This document shows, piece by piece, positions 25,302-33,862 of a stretch of 64,000 bases of DNA; positions within the stretch are counted from its first letter, which is position 1; each line of letters starts with the position of its first letter. The stretch comes from Granulicella aggregans (GTDB lineage: Bacteria; Acidobacteriota; Terriglobia; Terriglobales; Acidobacteriaceae): the NCBI RefSeq assembly GCF_025685565.1, contig NZ_JAGSYE010000002.1:744001-808000 (forward strand), read 5' to 3'. Below the pieces are notes generated by a model. That model saw only the letters and a program-made list of their open reading frames with translations. It was not told the origin of the DNA and did no database searches. The position numbers were made by a program, and so were the translations under genes.

Positions 25302-25961
25302 TTAGTTCTTCTGCAGGGGCAGATTCTGCTTGTTGTTGTTGGTTAGGTCTTCCACCTCGACCGAGTTGGCAGAGATCGTCCCGACCTTATACCGCCGCTG
25401 TACGATCGTTCCAGTCGCCGCAAGGAAGACATCGTCGCCATGAAGCAGGAACGCCTGACGGCTGCCATCCGCCTTGGTCGCCGTGCCGAAGAACTTCAGG
25501 TCGATGGGCGGCGGGGGAGGTGGACCCGGAGGCGGCGTATACATGGATGCCGCCGGAGCGGAGTTTCGCACACTCGCAATCGGCTTAATGATTGGAGCCA
25601 GCGCAGCCACGGGAGAGTCGGAGAAGATGTTCCTTCCCGAGCCCGAGTACTTCAACGACTCGGCGACCAGCATCGCTCCCATGTGGAGCGAAGGATCGTA
25701 TTGCGAGGCCGTTGTTCCCACCTTGGTCGCATCCTTCACCCCTTTGGTGACCACACCCGACGGTGTCGCGGTCGCGGTCGCTCGATCCGAGCCCGTCGGG
25801 GTCGTCTTTACCGGCGGAAGGCTAATCGATGGCGAAACAACGGGCGGCGGTGCGTCCGGAGTTCGCAGTTGCAGATATCCGTAGACGACGACCACCAGCA
25901 GGGCTCCGCCAATGACGCCATAGCGGATGATCTTGTCTTTATCGCTCGCTCCCAGGCTCAT
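25302..25961 (-). CDS. PilP/GspC-like inner membrane protein
   Basis: This 219-residue protein has one membrane helix near the start (YGVIGGALLVVVVYGYLQLR, about residues 14-33). A Pro/Thr-rich periplasmic linker follows, and then a small beta domain ending VQRRYKVGTISANSVEVEDL. That beta motif is typical of PilP or the GspC HR domain, which contacts the secretin. The start overlaps the PilO stop by 4 bp (ATGA), and the next gene begins 1 bp after its stop. Assigned by position and layout more than by sequence. Confidence 0.65.
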   Translation of the reverse strand: MSLGASDKDKIIRYGVIGGALLVVVVYGYLQLRTPDAPPPVVSPSISLPPVKTTPTGSDRATATATPSGVVTKGVKDATKVGTTASQYDPSLHMGAMLVAESLKYSGSGRNIFSDSPVAALAPIIKPIASVRNSAPAASMYTPPPGPPPPPPIDLKFFGTATKADGSRQAFLLHGDDVFLAATGTIVQRRYKVGTISANSVEVEDLTNNNKQNLPLQKN

Positions 25962-26701
25962 TGTGCCGTACCTCCCGCAGGAGCGCCCGCATCTTCGTCG
26001 TCCGTCGACTCTTCCGGCAACGGGCCGGGCTTTTCATCGCCGCGTGGCGGCCTTACGTAGGTCGTCAACTTCATCCGCAGGCTTACGGTACCGCTCTGCT
26101 GGCCTGTCAGCGTCACGCCGGTGATCAGGAAGAACATGCGGTCGCGCTCCAGGTCATTCACCAGTTGGACGAGCGAGCGATACTCCCCGGTAAAGCTGGC
26201 GTCCATCCTGACCTCGGTCACCGAAGGCACGACATCGGGGCCAGGAGCGGTGCCGTCAAGATAGAGCGGAGAGTAGCCGTACTGCACCCTGGTCATCTTC
26301 GCATTCTGTTTCTTCGCGAGCGTGCCTGTCTCCATCACTACCTGCGAGACCGCATACGGCAGCCGGGACTGGTAGAACTCATTCGCGTCCGCGGTGGAGG
26401 TCTGCAGCTTTCCGTCAAGTCCATCTAGCGGAGCGGCCGCGATCTTCGCCGTCTGCAAACGCACCTTCTCCTGCGCCACCGCGTTCGCGTCCTGGCTGCT
26501 GGCCGTCTGCCAGAGAAACGCCATGTGAATCAGGAGATAGACGTTCAGCAGCACCAGCAAGGCTACGCCGGCAAAGTGAAGATTCAATGCCGTCAGCGCG
26601 CCGCGTGTCTTCTCGACGGCGACACCAAGGCCGGCGCGACGGCTGAACCCCGCTCCAAACCTCGGCCGCTTCACCACCACTCCCTCAGCGCGCGCGCTCA
26701 T
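25958..26701 (-). CDS. pilO: PilO-like type IV pilus assembly protein
   Basis: This 247-residue bitopic protein has a short cytosolic N-terminus, a membrane helix (FAGVALLVLLNVYLLIHMAF, about residues 42-61), a coiled coil and a periplasmic ferredoxin-like domain. The latter includes VPSVTEVRMDASFTGEYRSL and MFFLITGVTLTGQQSG. This is the PilO/GspM plan. It overlaps PilN by 4 bp and the PilP-like gene by 4 bp. With PilM, PilN and PilP it forms the alignment complex linking the cytosolic motor to the secretin. Confidence 0.75.
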   Translation of the reverse strand: MSARAEGVVVKRPRFGAGFSRRAGLGVAVEKTRGALTALNLHFAGVALLVLLNVYLLIHMAFLWQTASSQDANAVAQEKVRLQTAKIAAAPLDGLDGKLQTSTADANEFYQSRLPYAVSQVVMETGTLAKKQNAKMTRVQYGYSPLYLDGTAPGPDVVPSVTEVRMDASFTGEYRSLVQLVNDLERDRMFFLITGVTLTGQQSGTVSLRMKLTTYVRPPRGDEKPGPLPEESTDDEDAGAPAGGTAQ

Positions 26702-27459
26702 CGACGGCCTCCCGGAGATCCACGGTGCGGAGCGGTCGGCGTTCCCAACACTGCCGGCTTCTTAGCGCTCTTATGCCTCGCGACCTCGCCATCGCTCACC
26801 GATGACTTCTTCGCCTCCGAGGAGAGCGCTGCCGCCTCTTCGGTTGAGATAGGGTTGTAGCCGCTCAAGATATCGAATTGCACCCCGGCCGGATCCACTG
26901 TCTGCGCCCCAGAGGGTAATCGGCCGTATGATCCACCTGCGCCTGCCTGGCTTGCCTGCAGCGACTCATTGGATAGCCTCGGCGAGAGGAACCGTCTCGA
27001 CTTCTCCAGGTTCCGTACCAGTTGGACGGCCTTTTCGCGATCGCCGTTCACCCTTAGCCGGATATTGACGTCGCCTTCTTTGCTGATCGACGGATCGATA
27101 CTCATGACCTGCACTCCAGGAGGGAGTACGCGTTCGAGATCCATCATCACCGCCGTCCAACTGAAGCTTTTCTTCTCGAACAACTCGTTCAGGAAGTGCG
27201 CCCGCTCCAGCACCGCTCGATTCTGCGGCTGCTTCATGCGGGCCTCGTTCTTCAGCATCAGCTCCTGGTAGTCGGCCGTCTGCGCTTTCAGCGCATCCAT
27301 CTGGGCGGTCGCCGCATCGGCACGCGCCTTCAACGCTCGCAGCCCGATGATCAGCCCGATCGCCAGCAGCGCCAGCGCGATCATCGCCAGCCGCAGCTTT
27401 GCGAGCAGCGGCCTTAGTTCGACGAATGGCCGGGTGGCCAGATTGATTGAGACAAGCAT
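26698..27459 (-). CDS. pilN: PilN-like type IV pilus assembly protein
   Basis: The start at 27459 (MLVSINLATRPFVE) shares one base with the pilM stop (TAATG). MLVSINLATRPF is the conserved cytoplasmic PilN peptide that binds PilM. A membrane helix (LAMIALALLAIGLIIGLRAL, about residues 20-39) and a coiled coil follow. The periplasmic domain contains VMSIDPSISKEGDVNIRLRV. At 253 residues it is longer than most PilN (about 200), mainly through a C-terminal extension with GYNPISTEEAAAL. Confidence 0.82.
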   Translation of the reverse strand: MLVSINLATRPFVELRPLLAKLRLAMIALALLAIGLIIGLRALKARADAATAQMDALKAQTADYQELMLKNEARMKQPQNRAVLERAHFLNELFEKKSFSWTAVMMDLERVLPPGVQVMSIDPSISKEGDVNIRLRVNGDREKAVQLVRNLEKSRRFLSPRLSNESLQASQAGAGGSYGRLPSGAQTVDPAGVQFDILSGYNPISTEEAAALSSEAKKSSVSDGEVARHKSAKKPAVLGTPTAPHRGSPGGRR

Positions 27460-28757
27460 TAGCTTCTCAGCGCCCCCCGAACTCCCGACAACCACCCCTT
27501 GGGCACGACCGACGTCACCGCTTGGCCCACTAGAGAGTCTTCCCCGACGACCTCGCGAACCCGAATCCGACTCCCGGTCTCCATCATCTCTCCAAATCCC
27601 GCATCGGCCAGCATCGTTCCCAGAGATTGTGCGCTGACACTTCCAGCCGACAGCACTACACCCGGTGAGGTCTCCAGCGTGTCTTCGAAGTACGCCGCAG
27701 CCACGCTGACGGCCTGAGTCACCTCGCGGAGATATCCTTGCTCGGCGACCTGCGCCTGCGTCAGCCTCGGTGTTGCTGCCGCCGCTTCCTGGGCAGCGGC
27801 ATAAGCCGCAGCCTCCAAAGTCGCCTCGGCCAGAGCCTGCGCCTCGATCTCAGCGACCAGCGCATCCTCGGACAGCCCCCCGGCGTAGAGCGAGCGGCGA
27901 GTTCCCTGCTGTATTGCTTCGTCGCGGCCGAACGGGTCCACGGCCTCCTGCATCGCCCACTCCTGTTGTGAGGCCTCGACGTCGATCAACGGCAACAATG
28001 GCACCGTGACCGTCTCCTGCTGAGCGTCCGTCATGCTTACCGTCGCCTCTGCCAAGATGCCGACCTGCAGATTGCCGGACATGTCGACCGAGCGATGGAG
28101 CAGGAGCATGCCCCCACTCACGATCGCGGTCGTGACCGCCTGTGGCCCAGCGTTCACCACAAGCGCGGCCTCGGCACCGCCCGTAGCGTCCTCGCCCAGC
28201 CCAGATAGAGCAGCCATGGTGCTCGGCAGCACAGCCCCAGGTTCGAAACCCGCCTCACGGACGACCGCTTCGTACTCCGCCAGGACTTCGCGTGGGATCG
28301 CTACCGCGACCACCCGCAGACCGCCCTTCGCGGTAGCGGACTTGCCTCCCATAATCTGATAGCTCACCGCCGCGTCATCCGCTTCGAACGGAAGCAGCTT
28401 CTTCAATCGGAATCGGACGACAGGAAGTGCTTCGACTGGCTTGCTCGGCAGCGAATCGAAGTCCAGCAACAACACCCGCACGGCGGAGTCGGGCACCACG
28501 AGCGTAACCTCCCGCCCAATTCCTTTCTCGGTCACCGCCTCCAGCGTCCTGCGAACAGCCGACACCACATCTGAGGGAACACGGAAGTTCCCAGCCCGCA
28601 GCCCTGGTTCGACCGCATCGATTGGAAGGTCGGCCTTCGCTACCGCCGTCAGCACGCCCGTCGATGCGTCGTCCGCCCGCGCCGCGACGACGCCGCCCCA
28701 GCGAATCTCTACCGCCAGCCGTGGCCGGGTCCCTAAAGCCTTTGGCAAAATCTCCAT
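27459..28757 (-). CDS. pilM: PilM-like type IV pilus assembly ATPase
   Basis: This 432-residue protein has the actin-like PilM fold. Visible are RLAVEIRWGGVVAARADD near the start, VTLVVPDSAVRVLLLDFDSL, VRFRLKKLLPFEADDAAVSY (the 1B subdomain region), ALVVNAGPQAVTTAIVSGG (phosphate 2-like) and a C-terminal GVVLSAGSVSAQSLGTMLAD. The insert at about residues 235-330 is Ala/Glu/Gln-rich and unusual. PilM binds the N-terminus of PilN inside the cell. It is the first gene of the tight pilMNOP run; 145 bp of repetitive G-rich DNA separate it from pilB. Confidence 0.8.
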   Translation of the reverse strand: MEILPKALGTRPRLAVEIRWGGVVAARADDASTGVLTAVAKADLPIDAVEPGLRAGNFRVPSDVVSAVRRTLEAVTEKGIGREVTLVVPDSAVRVLLLDFDSLPSKPVEALPVVRFRLKKLLPFEADDAAVSYQIMGGKSATAKGGLRVVAVAIPREVLAEYEAVVREAGFEPGAVLPSTMAALSGLGEDATGGAEAALVVNAGPQAVTTAIVSGGMLLLHRSVDMSGNLQVGILAEATVSMTDAQQETVTVPLLPLIDVEASQQEWAMQEAVDPFGRDEAIQQGTRRSLYAGGLSEDALVAEIEAQALAEATLEAAAYAAAQEAAAATPRLTQAQVAEQGYLREVTQAVSVAAAYFEDTLETSPGVVLSAGSVSAQSLGTMLADAGFGEMMETGSRIRVREVVGEDSLVGQAVTSVVPKGWLSGVRGALRS

Positions 28758-28780
28758 CGAGTCCTAGCTTACCCTTTCAG

Positions 28781-28876
28781 AAGGCAGGGTTTAGGGGGTA
28801 GGGGGTAGGGTTTAGCAAAAACTATGGTGTTATTCCCTAAAAGGCAGGGCTCAGGGAACAGGGAGTAGGGAAAAAC
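28781..28876. repeat. G-rich imperfect direct repeats, possible G-quadruplex
   Basis: Two units begin AAGGCAGGG (28781 and 28841) and end near GTAGGG...AAAAACT. The first contains G tracts at 28787-28789, 28794-28798, 28801-28805 and 28808-28810 spaced by 2-4 nt, which fits a G-quadruplex on the plus strand. Similar sequence occurs at 55520-55548. Confidence 0.6.
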
Positions 28877-28902
28877 TGTCCCTGCGCCCTCGGCCCTATC
28901 CG

Positions 28903-30537
28903 TTACCTTCCCGCCTCAATAAACGTAACCTTATTGATCTCTTTCAAGGTCGTCACGCCCTCCCGTACCCGGTCGATCGCCGAGTCGCGGAGGAACGCCA
29001 TCCCCTTATCTTTCGCTTTTTTCCGGATCTCACTACCGGGCTTCTTTGCCAGCAGCATCTCGCGGATCTCGTCGTCCAACTCCAGCAGTTCGTGGATCGC
29101 CGAGCGGCCCCGGAAACCGGTTCCGCCGCACTCAATACACCCCGTACCCTCACGGAAGGTGAACCCCTGCCACTCAGCCGGGTCAAGCCCGTTCAGATCA
29201 AGCTCCGCATCGGTGTATTTAACCGCGCGAGCGCAGAAGTCGCAGACCGTCCGAACCAGCCGCTGTGCCAGAATGCAGTTCAGCGCCGAGACAAAGTTGT
29301 AAGGCTCTACGCCCATGTTCAGGAAGCGTCCCAGCACGTCGACCACGTTGTTTGCGTGGACGGTCGTGAAGACGAGGTGGCCGGTAAGCGCCGAGTTGAT
29401 GGCGATCTGAGCCGTCTCGGCATCGCGGATTTCGCCTACGAGAATCTTGTCGGGATCATGGCGCAGAATAGAGCGGAGACCCCGGGCGAAGGTCAGCCCC
29501 TTCTTCTCGTTCACCGGAATCTGTGTGATGCCGCGGATCTGGTACTCGACGGGGTCTTCGATGGTGATGATCTTGTCTTCTTCCGACTTGATCTCGTTCA
29601 GCGCGGCGTAGAGCGTCGTCGTCTTGCCGGAACCGGTAGGCCCGGTGACCAGCACCATCCCGTAAGGTTCCTTAATGTAGCGCCGGAAGCGGGTCAGATC
29701 TTTCTCCGCGAAGCCGACGACGTCAAGCGAAAGTTTTTTGAACTTTTCACTCATCGACTCCTTGTCGAGCACGCGGAGCACGGCATTTTCGCCATGAACC
29801 GTCGGCATGATGCTCACGCGGAAGTCGATCAACCGTCCCTTGTAGCGCACGCGGAATCTTCCGTCCTGCGGAACACGCCGCTCGGCGATGTCGAGTTCGC
29901 TCATGACCTTGATACGGGAGAGGATGGTCTGATGGTGCTCGCGCGCAATTGGGGCCATCGCCTGCTGCAGCACGCCGTCGATGCGGTACTTCACCAGCAG
30001 GCAGTCGTCGAAGGTCTCGAGATGGATATCCGATGCGCGGCGTTCAAGGGCCGTGAAGATCGTTGTATCCACAAGCCGGATGATCGGCGAGATGTCGTCT
30101 TCACTGGTCAGCCGCTCGATGGAGATGTTTGAGTCGGAGTTCTCGTCGTTCGTCAGGACATCGAACGCCAACCCTTCGCTCGCTTCGTCCAGAACCCGCT
30201 GCGACTGCTCGGTCTTCTTCAGGAGGTCGGTGATCTGCGATAACGTCGCCACCCGCGTCACCAGCCGCTGACCCAGCAGTCCTGAGATCTCATCGAGAAC
30301 CATCAGCTTCGACGGATCCGAGACGGCGATCGCCAGCCGCCCCTCGTGCTGCTCTAGAGGGACGAAGTTGTAGCGGAACATCATGTCCACCGGCACGCTT
30401 TTGAAAAGTTCGTGCTGGATCTTGAAGTTCTTCAGATCGACGAACTCCGCATGATAGCGGCGCGCGAGCACCTGCGCCCGGGCGGTCTCGTCGACCCCAG
30501 CCTCAGCCAGCGGAATTGCCATCGGTACGTTTCCCAT
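28903..30537 (-). CDS. pilB: Type IV pilus/type II secretion ATPase (PilB/GspE)
   Basis: This 544-residue hexameric motor ATPase drives pilus or pseudopilus extension. The N-terminal GspE_N domain is at about residues 20-120. Walker A is GMVLVTGPTGSGKTTTLYAA at about residues 294-313. The Asp box is EDPVEYQIRGITQIPVNE, Walker B is DPDKILVGEIRDAETAQIA, and the His box is GHLVFTTVHANN. The zinc-binding tetracysteine is CDFCARAV ... CIECGGTG. All catalytic elements are intact. It lies upstream of pilM on the same strand; no pilT was seen in the window. Confidence 0.92.
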   Translation of the reverse strand: MGNVPMAIPLAEAGVDETARAQVLARRYHAEFVDLKNFKIQHELFKSVPVDMMFRYNFVPLEQHEGRLAIAVSDPSKLMVLDEISGLLGQRLVTRVATLSQITDLLKKTEQSQRVLDEASEGLAFDVLTNDENSDSNISIERLTSEDDISPIIRLVDTTIFTALERRASDIHLETFDDCLLVKYRIDGVLQQAMAPIAREHHQTILSRIKVMSELDIAERRVPQDGRFRVRYKGRLIDFRVSIMPTVHGENAVLRVLDKESMSEKFKKLSLDVVGFAEKDLTRFRRYIKEPYGMVLVTGPTGSGKTTTLYAALNEIKSEEDKIITIEDPVEYQIRGITQIPVNEKKGLTFARGLRSILRHDPDKILVGEIRDAETAQIAINSALTGHLVFTTVHANNVVDVLGRFLNMGVEPYNFVSALNCILAQRLVRTVCDFCARAVKYTDAELDLNGLDPAEWQGFTFREGTGCIECGGTGFRGRSAIHELLELDDEIREMLLAKKPGSEIRKKAKDKGMAFLRDSAIDRVREGVTTLKEINKVTFIEAGR

Positions 30538-30882
30538 AGCCTGTGAGACTCCTTTGAAGCTCTTCAGTTAGTCGGCAATCGAACTTGTAACGTGACGGAA
30601 GATATCCACAGGATTCCCCCGATGCGCTCCCGACGCCATCCTCCAACCGGGTCAGAGATCGTTTAAGTAAGCGACCTCCTGCCCTCCTGTAATGTACCCA
30701 ATCATTGCCTCGCCTGCTCGGAAACGATACGATTTACGAATTGCCTGCAACTTTGCTTCCCATTCTGTGTTTTTGCCTGGAGCTTTTCCGTCCTACCGTT
30801 CGTCTCTAGCCTGTTGCAAAAAAATATTTTGCGGACATCAGGATCGACTCAACCGGGACAAACCCATCCACGCATGATCTGA
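30538..30882. other. Divergent intergenic region without a gene
   Basis: This 345-bp stretch separates pilB (minus) from a glycosyltransferase (plus). No family-like product was found. GCAAAA (30816-30821) and TTTTGC (30827-30832) form a small inverted repeat about 50 bp before the glycosyltransferase start and may be a regulator site. Confidence 0.5.
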
Positions 30883-32166
30883 ATGGAAGGAAACGAGTTG
30901 CGGATTTTGCATATCATTGCGACGCTTGCCCCGCAGGCTGGTGGCCCTTCAAATAGCGTAAGCAGGATTGTCACCGCTTATCCGGCTATCGGCAGCGAAG
31001 GCGAGGTCGTTACTCTCGACGATCCTGACGACAAATTCCTTCGCAGCGTCAGCTTCCGTGTTCATGCGCTTGGCCCCGTTTCGACCCGTTTCGGATTCAG
31101 CACCCGCCTTATTCCCTGGCTTGCCGCTAATCGCGACCGCTTTGACGGTGTCGTTGTTCACGGCCTTTGGCAGTATCTGGGCTATGCTGTCCGCCGCGCC
31201 ATCGATGGACGCAAGCCGTACCTTGTCTTTACCCACGGCATGCTCGATCCCTACTTCAAGCGCGCCCACCCACTCAAACACATCAAGAAGACGCCCTACT
31301 GGCTCCTGAACGAGTATTGGGTGCTTCGCAATGCTCAACGCGTCCTCTTTACCTCGGAGGCCGAAGCCAAGAACGCCGCGAAGAGCTTCTGGCCGCACCA
31401 GTGGCGCGCCTCCGTGGTTCCCTATGGCGCGACCGCTCCCTCGGGAGATCCCGCCGCCCTCGTCGAAAGCTTCCTGTCTCAGCATCGCGCTCTCCGGAAG
31501 CCGAATGGCCAGCCCCGGCCGTATCTTCTCTTCCTTGGCCGCATTCATGCCAAGAAAGGTTGCGATCAGCTATTGGAAGCCTTCGCAAAGATTGCTTCTC
31601 GTGTCCCCGATCTCCAGCTCGTCTTCGCCGGTCCGGACGGCGCGGCGGCCTCCGGGCTAAGCAAGGCCAGCGTATCGAACCTGGGTACGGCCGGCCTCAA
31701 GTCCGCTCTCGTCGCCGAAGCCAGACGCATGGGACTCGCGCATCGCGTCCATTGGACCGGGATGCTCGAAGGCGACCAGAAGTGGGGAGCCTTTTACGGC
31801 TGCGAGGCCTTTTGCCTGCCCTCGCACCAGGAGAACTTTGGCATCGCTGTGGCCGAGGCGCTGGCCTGTGGAAGACCCGTTCTTATCTCCGACAAGGTCG
31901 ACATCTGGAAAGAGATTCTGCAAGACGGCGCGGCCTTCGTGGGTCACGATAACGTCCCAGGAGCCATCTCGGCACTGGAACGCTGGATTGCGCTCTCGAC
32001 TTCTGAGAAAGCTGCCATGGGCGATCGCGCCCTGCGGTGCTTCCGCAGCCGCTACGATATGCAGGCGAACGCCAGCGGCATCGTCGAGGTCTTCAACCAG
32101 GCCATCGCAGTCAAATCCGGCAACCGCGCAGTTCATGCTGAGGCCAAGCTTCCGGCCACCCGGTGA
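30883..32166 (+). CDS. GT4-family glycosyltransferase
   Basis: This 427-residue GT-B enzyme has the N-terminal glycine loop LAPQAGGPSNSVSR at about residues 14-27 and a middle PYLLFLGRIHAKKGCDQLLE. The C-terminal signature is LPSHQENFGIAVAEALACGRPVL at about residues 312-334, with the E-x7-E motif that binds the nucleotide sugar. FTHGMLDPYFK fits GT4 enzymes of exopolysaccharide synthesis. It lies on the plus strand between pilB and pilC, which are both on the minus strand, so it looks inserted into the pilus locus. The acceptor is unknown; pilin glycosylation is possible but only suggested by position. Confidence 0.88.
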   Translation: MEGNELRILHIIATLAPQAGGPSNSVSRIVTAYPAIGSEGEVVTLDDPDDKFLRSVSFRVHALGPVSTRFGFSTRLIPWLAANRDRFDGVVVHGLWQYLGYAVRRAIDGRKPYLVFTHGMLDPYFKRAHPLKHIKKTPYWLLNEYWVLRNAQRVLFTSEAEAKNAAKSFWPHQWRASVVPYGATAPSGDPAALVESFLSQHRALRKPNGQPRPYLLFLGRIHAKKGCDQLLEAFAKIASRVPDLQLVFAGPDGAAASGLSKASVSNLGTAGLKSALVAEARRMGLAHRVHWTGMLEGDQKWGAFYGCEAFCLPSHQENFGIAVAEALACGRPVLISDKVDIWKEILQDGAAFVGHDNVPGAISALERWIALSTSEKAAMGDRALRCFRSRYDMQANASGIVEVFNQAIAVKSGNRAVHAEAKLPATR

Positions 32167-32197
32167 TCCTGGAAGATCGAAGTTAGCGAACTGCGGC

Positions 32198-33394
32198 TTA
32201 TTGCCCGCTGCCCGCGCTCAAGCTGAAGATCGGTAGATACAGCGCGATCAGAATGGTCACCACCACCAATCCCATGAAGATGAGGATCAACGGCTCGATC
32301 AGGCTCATCGCCGCGGTGAGGTTCGTCTGCACGTCTTCTTCGAAGAACTCCGCTACCGAGTTCAGCATCTGCGGCAGAGCTCCGGTCGACTCGCCCACCT
32401 CGATCATCTCGATCGCCAACTCAGGAAAAACCTTCGTTGCCATCAGACTCTCCGAGAGACCCTTGCCCTCCTGCACCGTAGCAACGGAGCGCGTCACGGC
32501 GATCGCGATCTGCTTCGAGTCGATGGACCGAGCAGCCGTCTCGAGCGAAGGCACCAGCGGCAGCCCTCCGGTGAGCAGCGTCGACAGCGTCCGCGAGAAG
32601 AGGCCCACCTGGTACTTGAGCCACACGTTCCCGATCACTGGCAGCCCAATACGAATCTTGTCGACGGTCGTCGCCCCGGCTTCCGTCTGAATCCAGCGGT
32701 AGCCCAGAAAACCGACCGTCACCACCACGATTGCAATGTAGATTCCGTAGCTCTGGGCGTACCGTCCCATGTCGAGCAGTAAGACCGTCAACGCCGGCAG
32801 CTTCGTCCCTAACTGGTCATACAGCTGCGCAAAACGGGGAACGACAAAGGTGATCAAAAAGATAAACAGCCCGATCACCATGAAGACCAGCAGCGCCGGA
32901 TAGATGAGACTTGCCTTCAACTTCTTGCGAAACGTCAGCGAGACACGCTGGAAGTCGAGATACCGCTGCAAAACCTCTTCCAGGTTTCCCGACCGCTCAC
33001 CCGCCAGTAGGGTCGTCGTGTACACCAGCGAAAAGCCGCCCTGCGCGTCAAACGCCTCGGAGATCGACTGCCCGGTCTTCACCCTGGCGCCGACGTCCTC
33101 CAACTGAGCGCGGAATGAAGGAATCTTTTGCCTCCGGGCAAGAAGCTCCAACGACCCCAGAATGGGCAGACCCGCCTTGATCAACGTAAGAAACTGCTGG
33201 TTGAAGACGAGGAACGTGTCGAGATTGACCTTCTTCTTCGAGCTGCCGCCCAGCACGTTGCGCGACTTCACCGAGTAGACGTAGTAGCCAGCCTGGGTGA
33301 ATCGCGACCGCAGCTCATCCGCCGTCGCAGCCGAGTGCGTCTGCTCCTGAATCTTCCCTCGTTCATCCGCGAGCCTGATTACAAATTCAGTCAA
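32198..33394 (-). CDS. pilC: Type IV pilus inner membrane platform protein (PilC/GspF)
   Basis: This 398-residue protein has two GspF domains. The first is at about residues 65-185 (FNQQFLTLIKAGLPILGSLELLA and YTTTLLAGERSGNLEEVLQR). The second is at about residues 265-390 (LFSRTLSTLLTGGLPLVPSL and MIEVGESTGALPQMLNSVAEF). Three membrane helices occur at about residues 170-195, 215-235 and 370-392. It forms the platform turned by PilB. Normally next to pilB; here they are separated by the divergent glycosyltransferase. Confidence 0.92.
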   Translation of the reverse strand: MTEFVIRLADERGKIQEQTHSAATADELRSRFTQAGYYVYSVKSRNVLGGSSKKKVNLDTFLVFNQQFLTLIKAGLPILGSLELLARRQKIPSFRAQLEDVGARVKTGQSISEAFDAQGGFSLVYTTTLLAGERSGNLEEVLQRYLDFQRVSLTFRKKLKASLIYPALLVFMVIGLFIFLITFVVPRFAQLYDQLGTKLPALTVLLLDMGRYAQSYGIYIAIVVVTVGFLGYRWIQTEAGATTVDKIRIGLPVIGNVWLKYQVGLFSRTLSTLLTGGLPLVPSLETAARSIDSKQIAIAVTRSVATVQEGKGLSESLMATKVFPELAIEMIEVGESTGALPQMLNSVAEFFEEDVQTNLTAAMSLIEPLILIFMGLVVVTILIALYLPIFSLSAGSGQ

Positions 33395-33591
33395 ACTGGT
33401 CCCCGATCTCCAACATCCGGCTTCGTCTCCATATTAGACGGGACGATGTCGATCGCGGGCATCCGATCGCGAAGCCATTTGCTTGGAGTTCGAAATCGGA
33501 GATTTGGCGAAGGAGATTTGGCGGTGTCTCGACAATTGCCATCGCCCGCACCCATCTCATATTCTCTGTAGGTCCCTGATCATCACTCCCT

Positions 33592-33762
33592 ATGAATCCG
33601 TTTCAGTTTCTAGCCCGCGTCTTTATCGATGTCTTTGGCATCACCCACCCAAGCGAACGGGAGGAGCGGCGCGCAGCGTGGTTTATCTGCTCGCTGCTGG
33701 GCCTCGTCGTTTTGGGCATCGCCCTGATTTTTTTGTTCGTCTTTACCTACGCGCACCACTAA
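33592..33762 (+). CDS. Small single-pass membrane protein of 56 residues
   Basis: The frame starts at ATG 33592: MNPFQFLARVFIDVFGITHP, a charged stretch SEREERRAAW, then one membrane helix (FICSLLGLVVLGIALIFLFV) and a short tail TYAHH. This pattern of an amphipathic head, charged linker and single helix is typical of small bacterial membrane proteins. No clear Shine-Dalgarno sequence precedes it. It is followed after 100 bp by a larger protein of unknown function on the same strand. Confidence 0.6.
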   Translation: MNPFQFLARVFIDVFGITHPSEREERRAAWFICSLLGLVVLGIALIFLFVFTYAHH

Positions 33763-33862
33763 AGCAGCATGTCGCCTGCGTACATCCGCCGGTTACACTC
33801 TCGTCGGAGGCCATCTGCGTCGCCTGGGCCCGAACAGTTAGCTGATTTTTGCGGAGAAGTTC

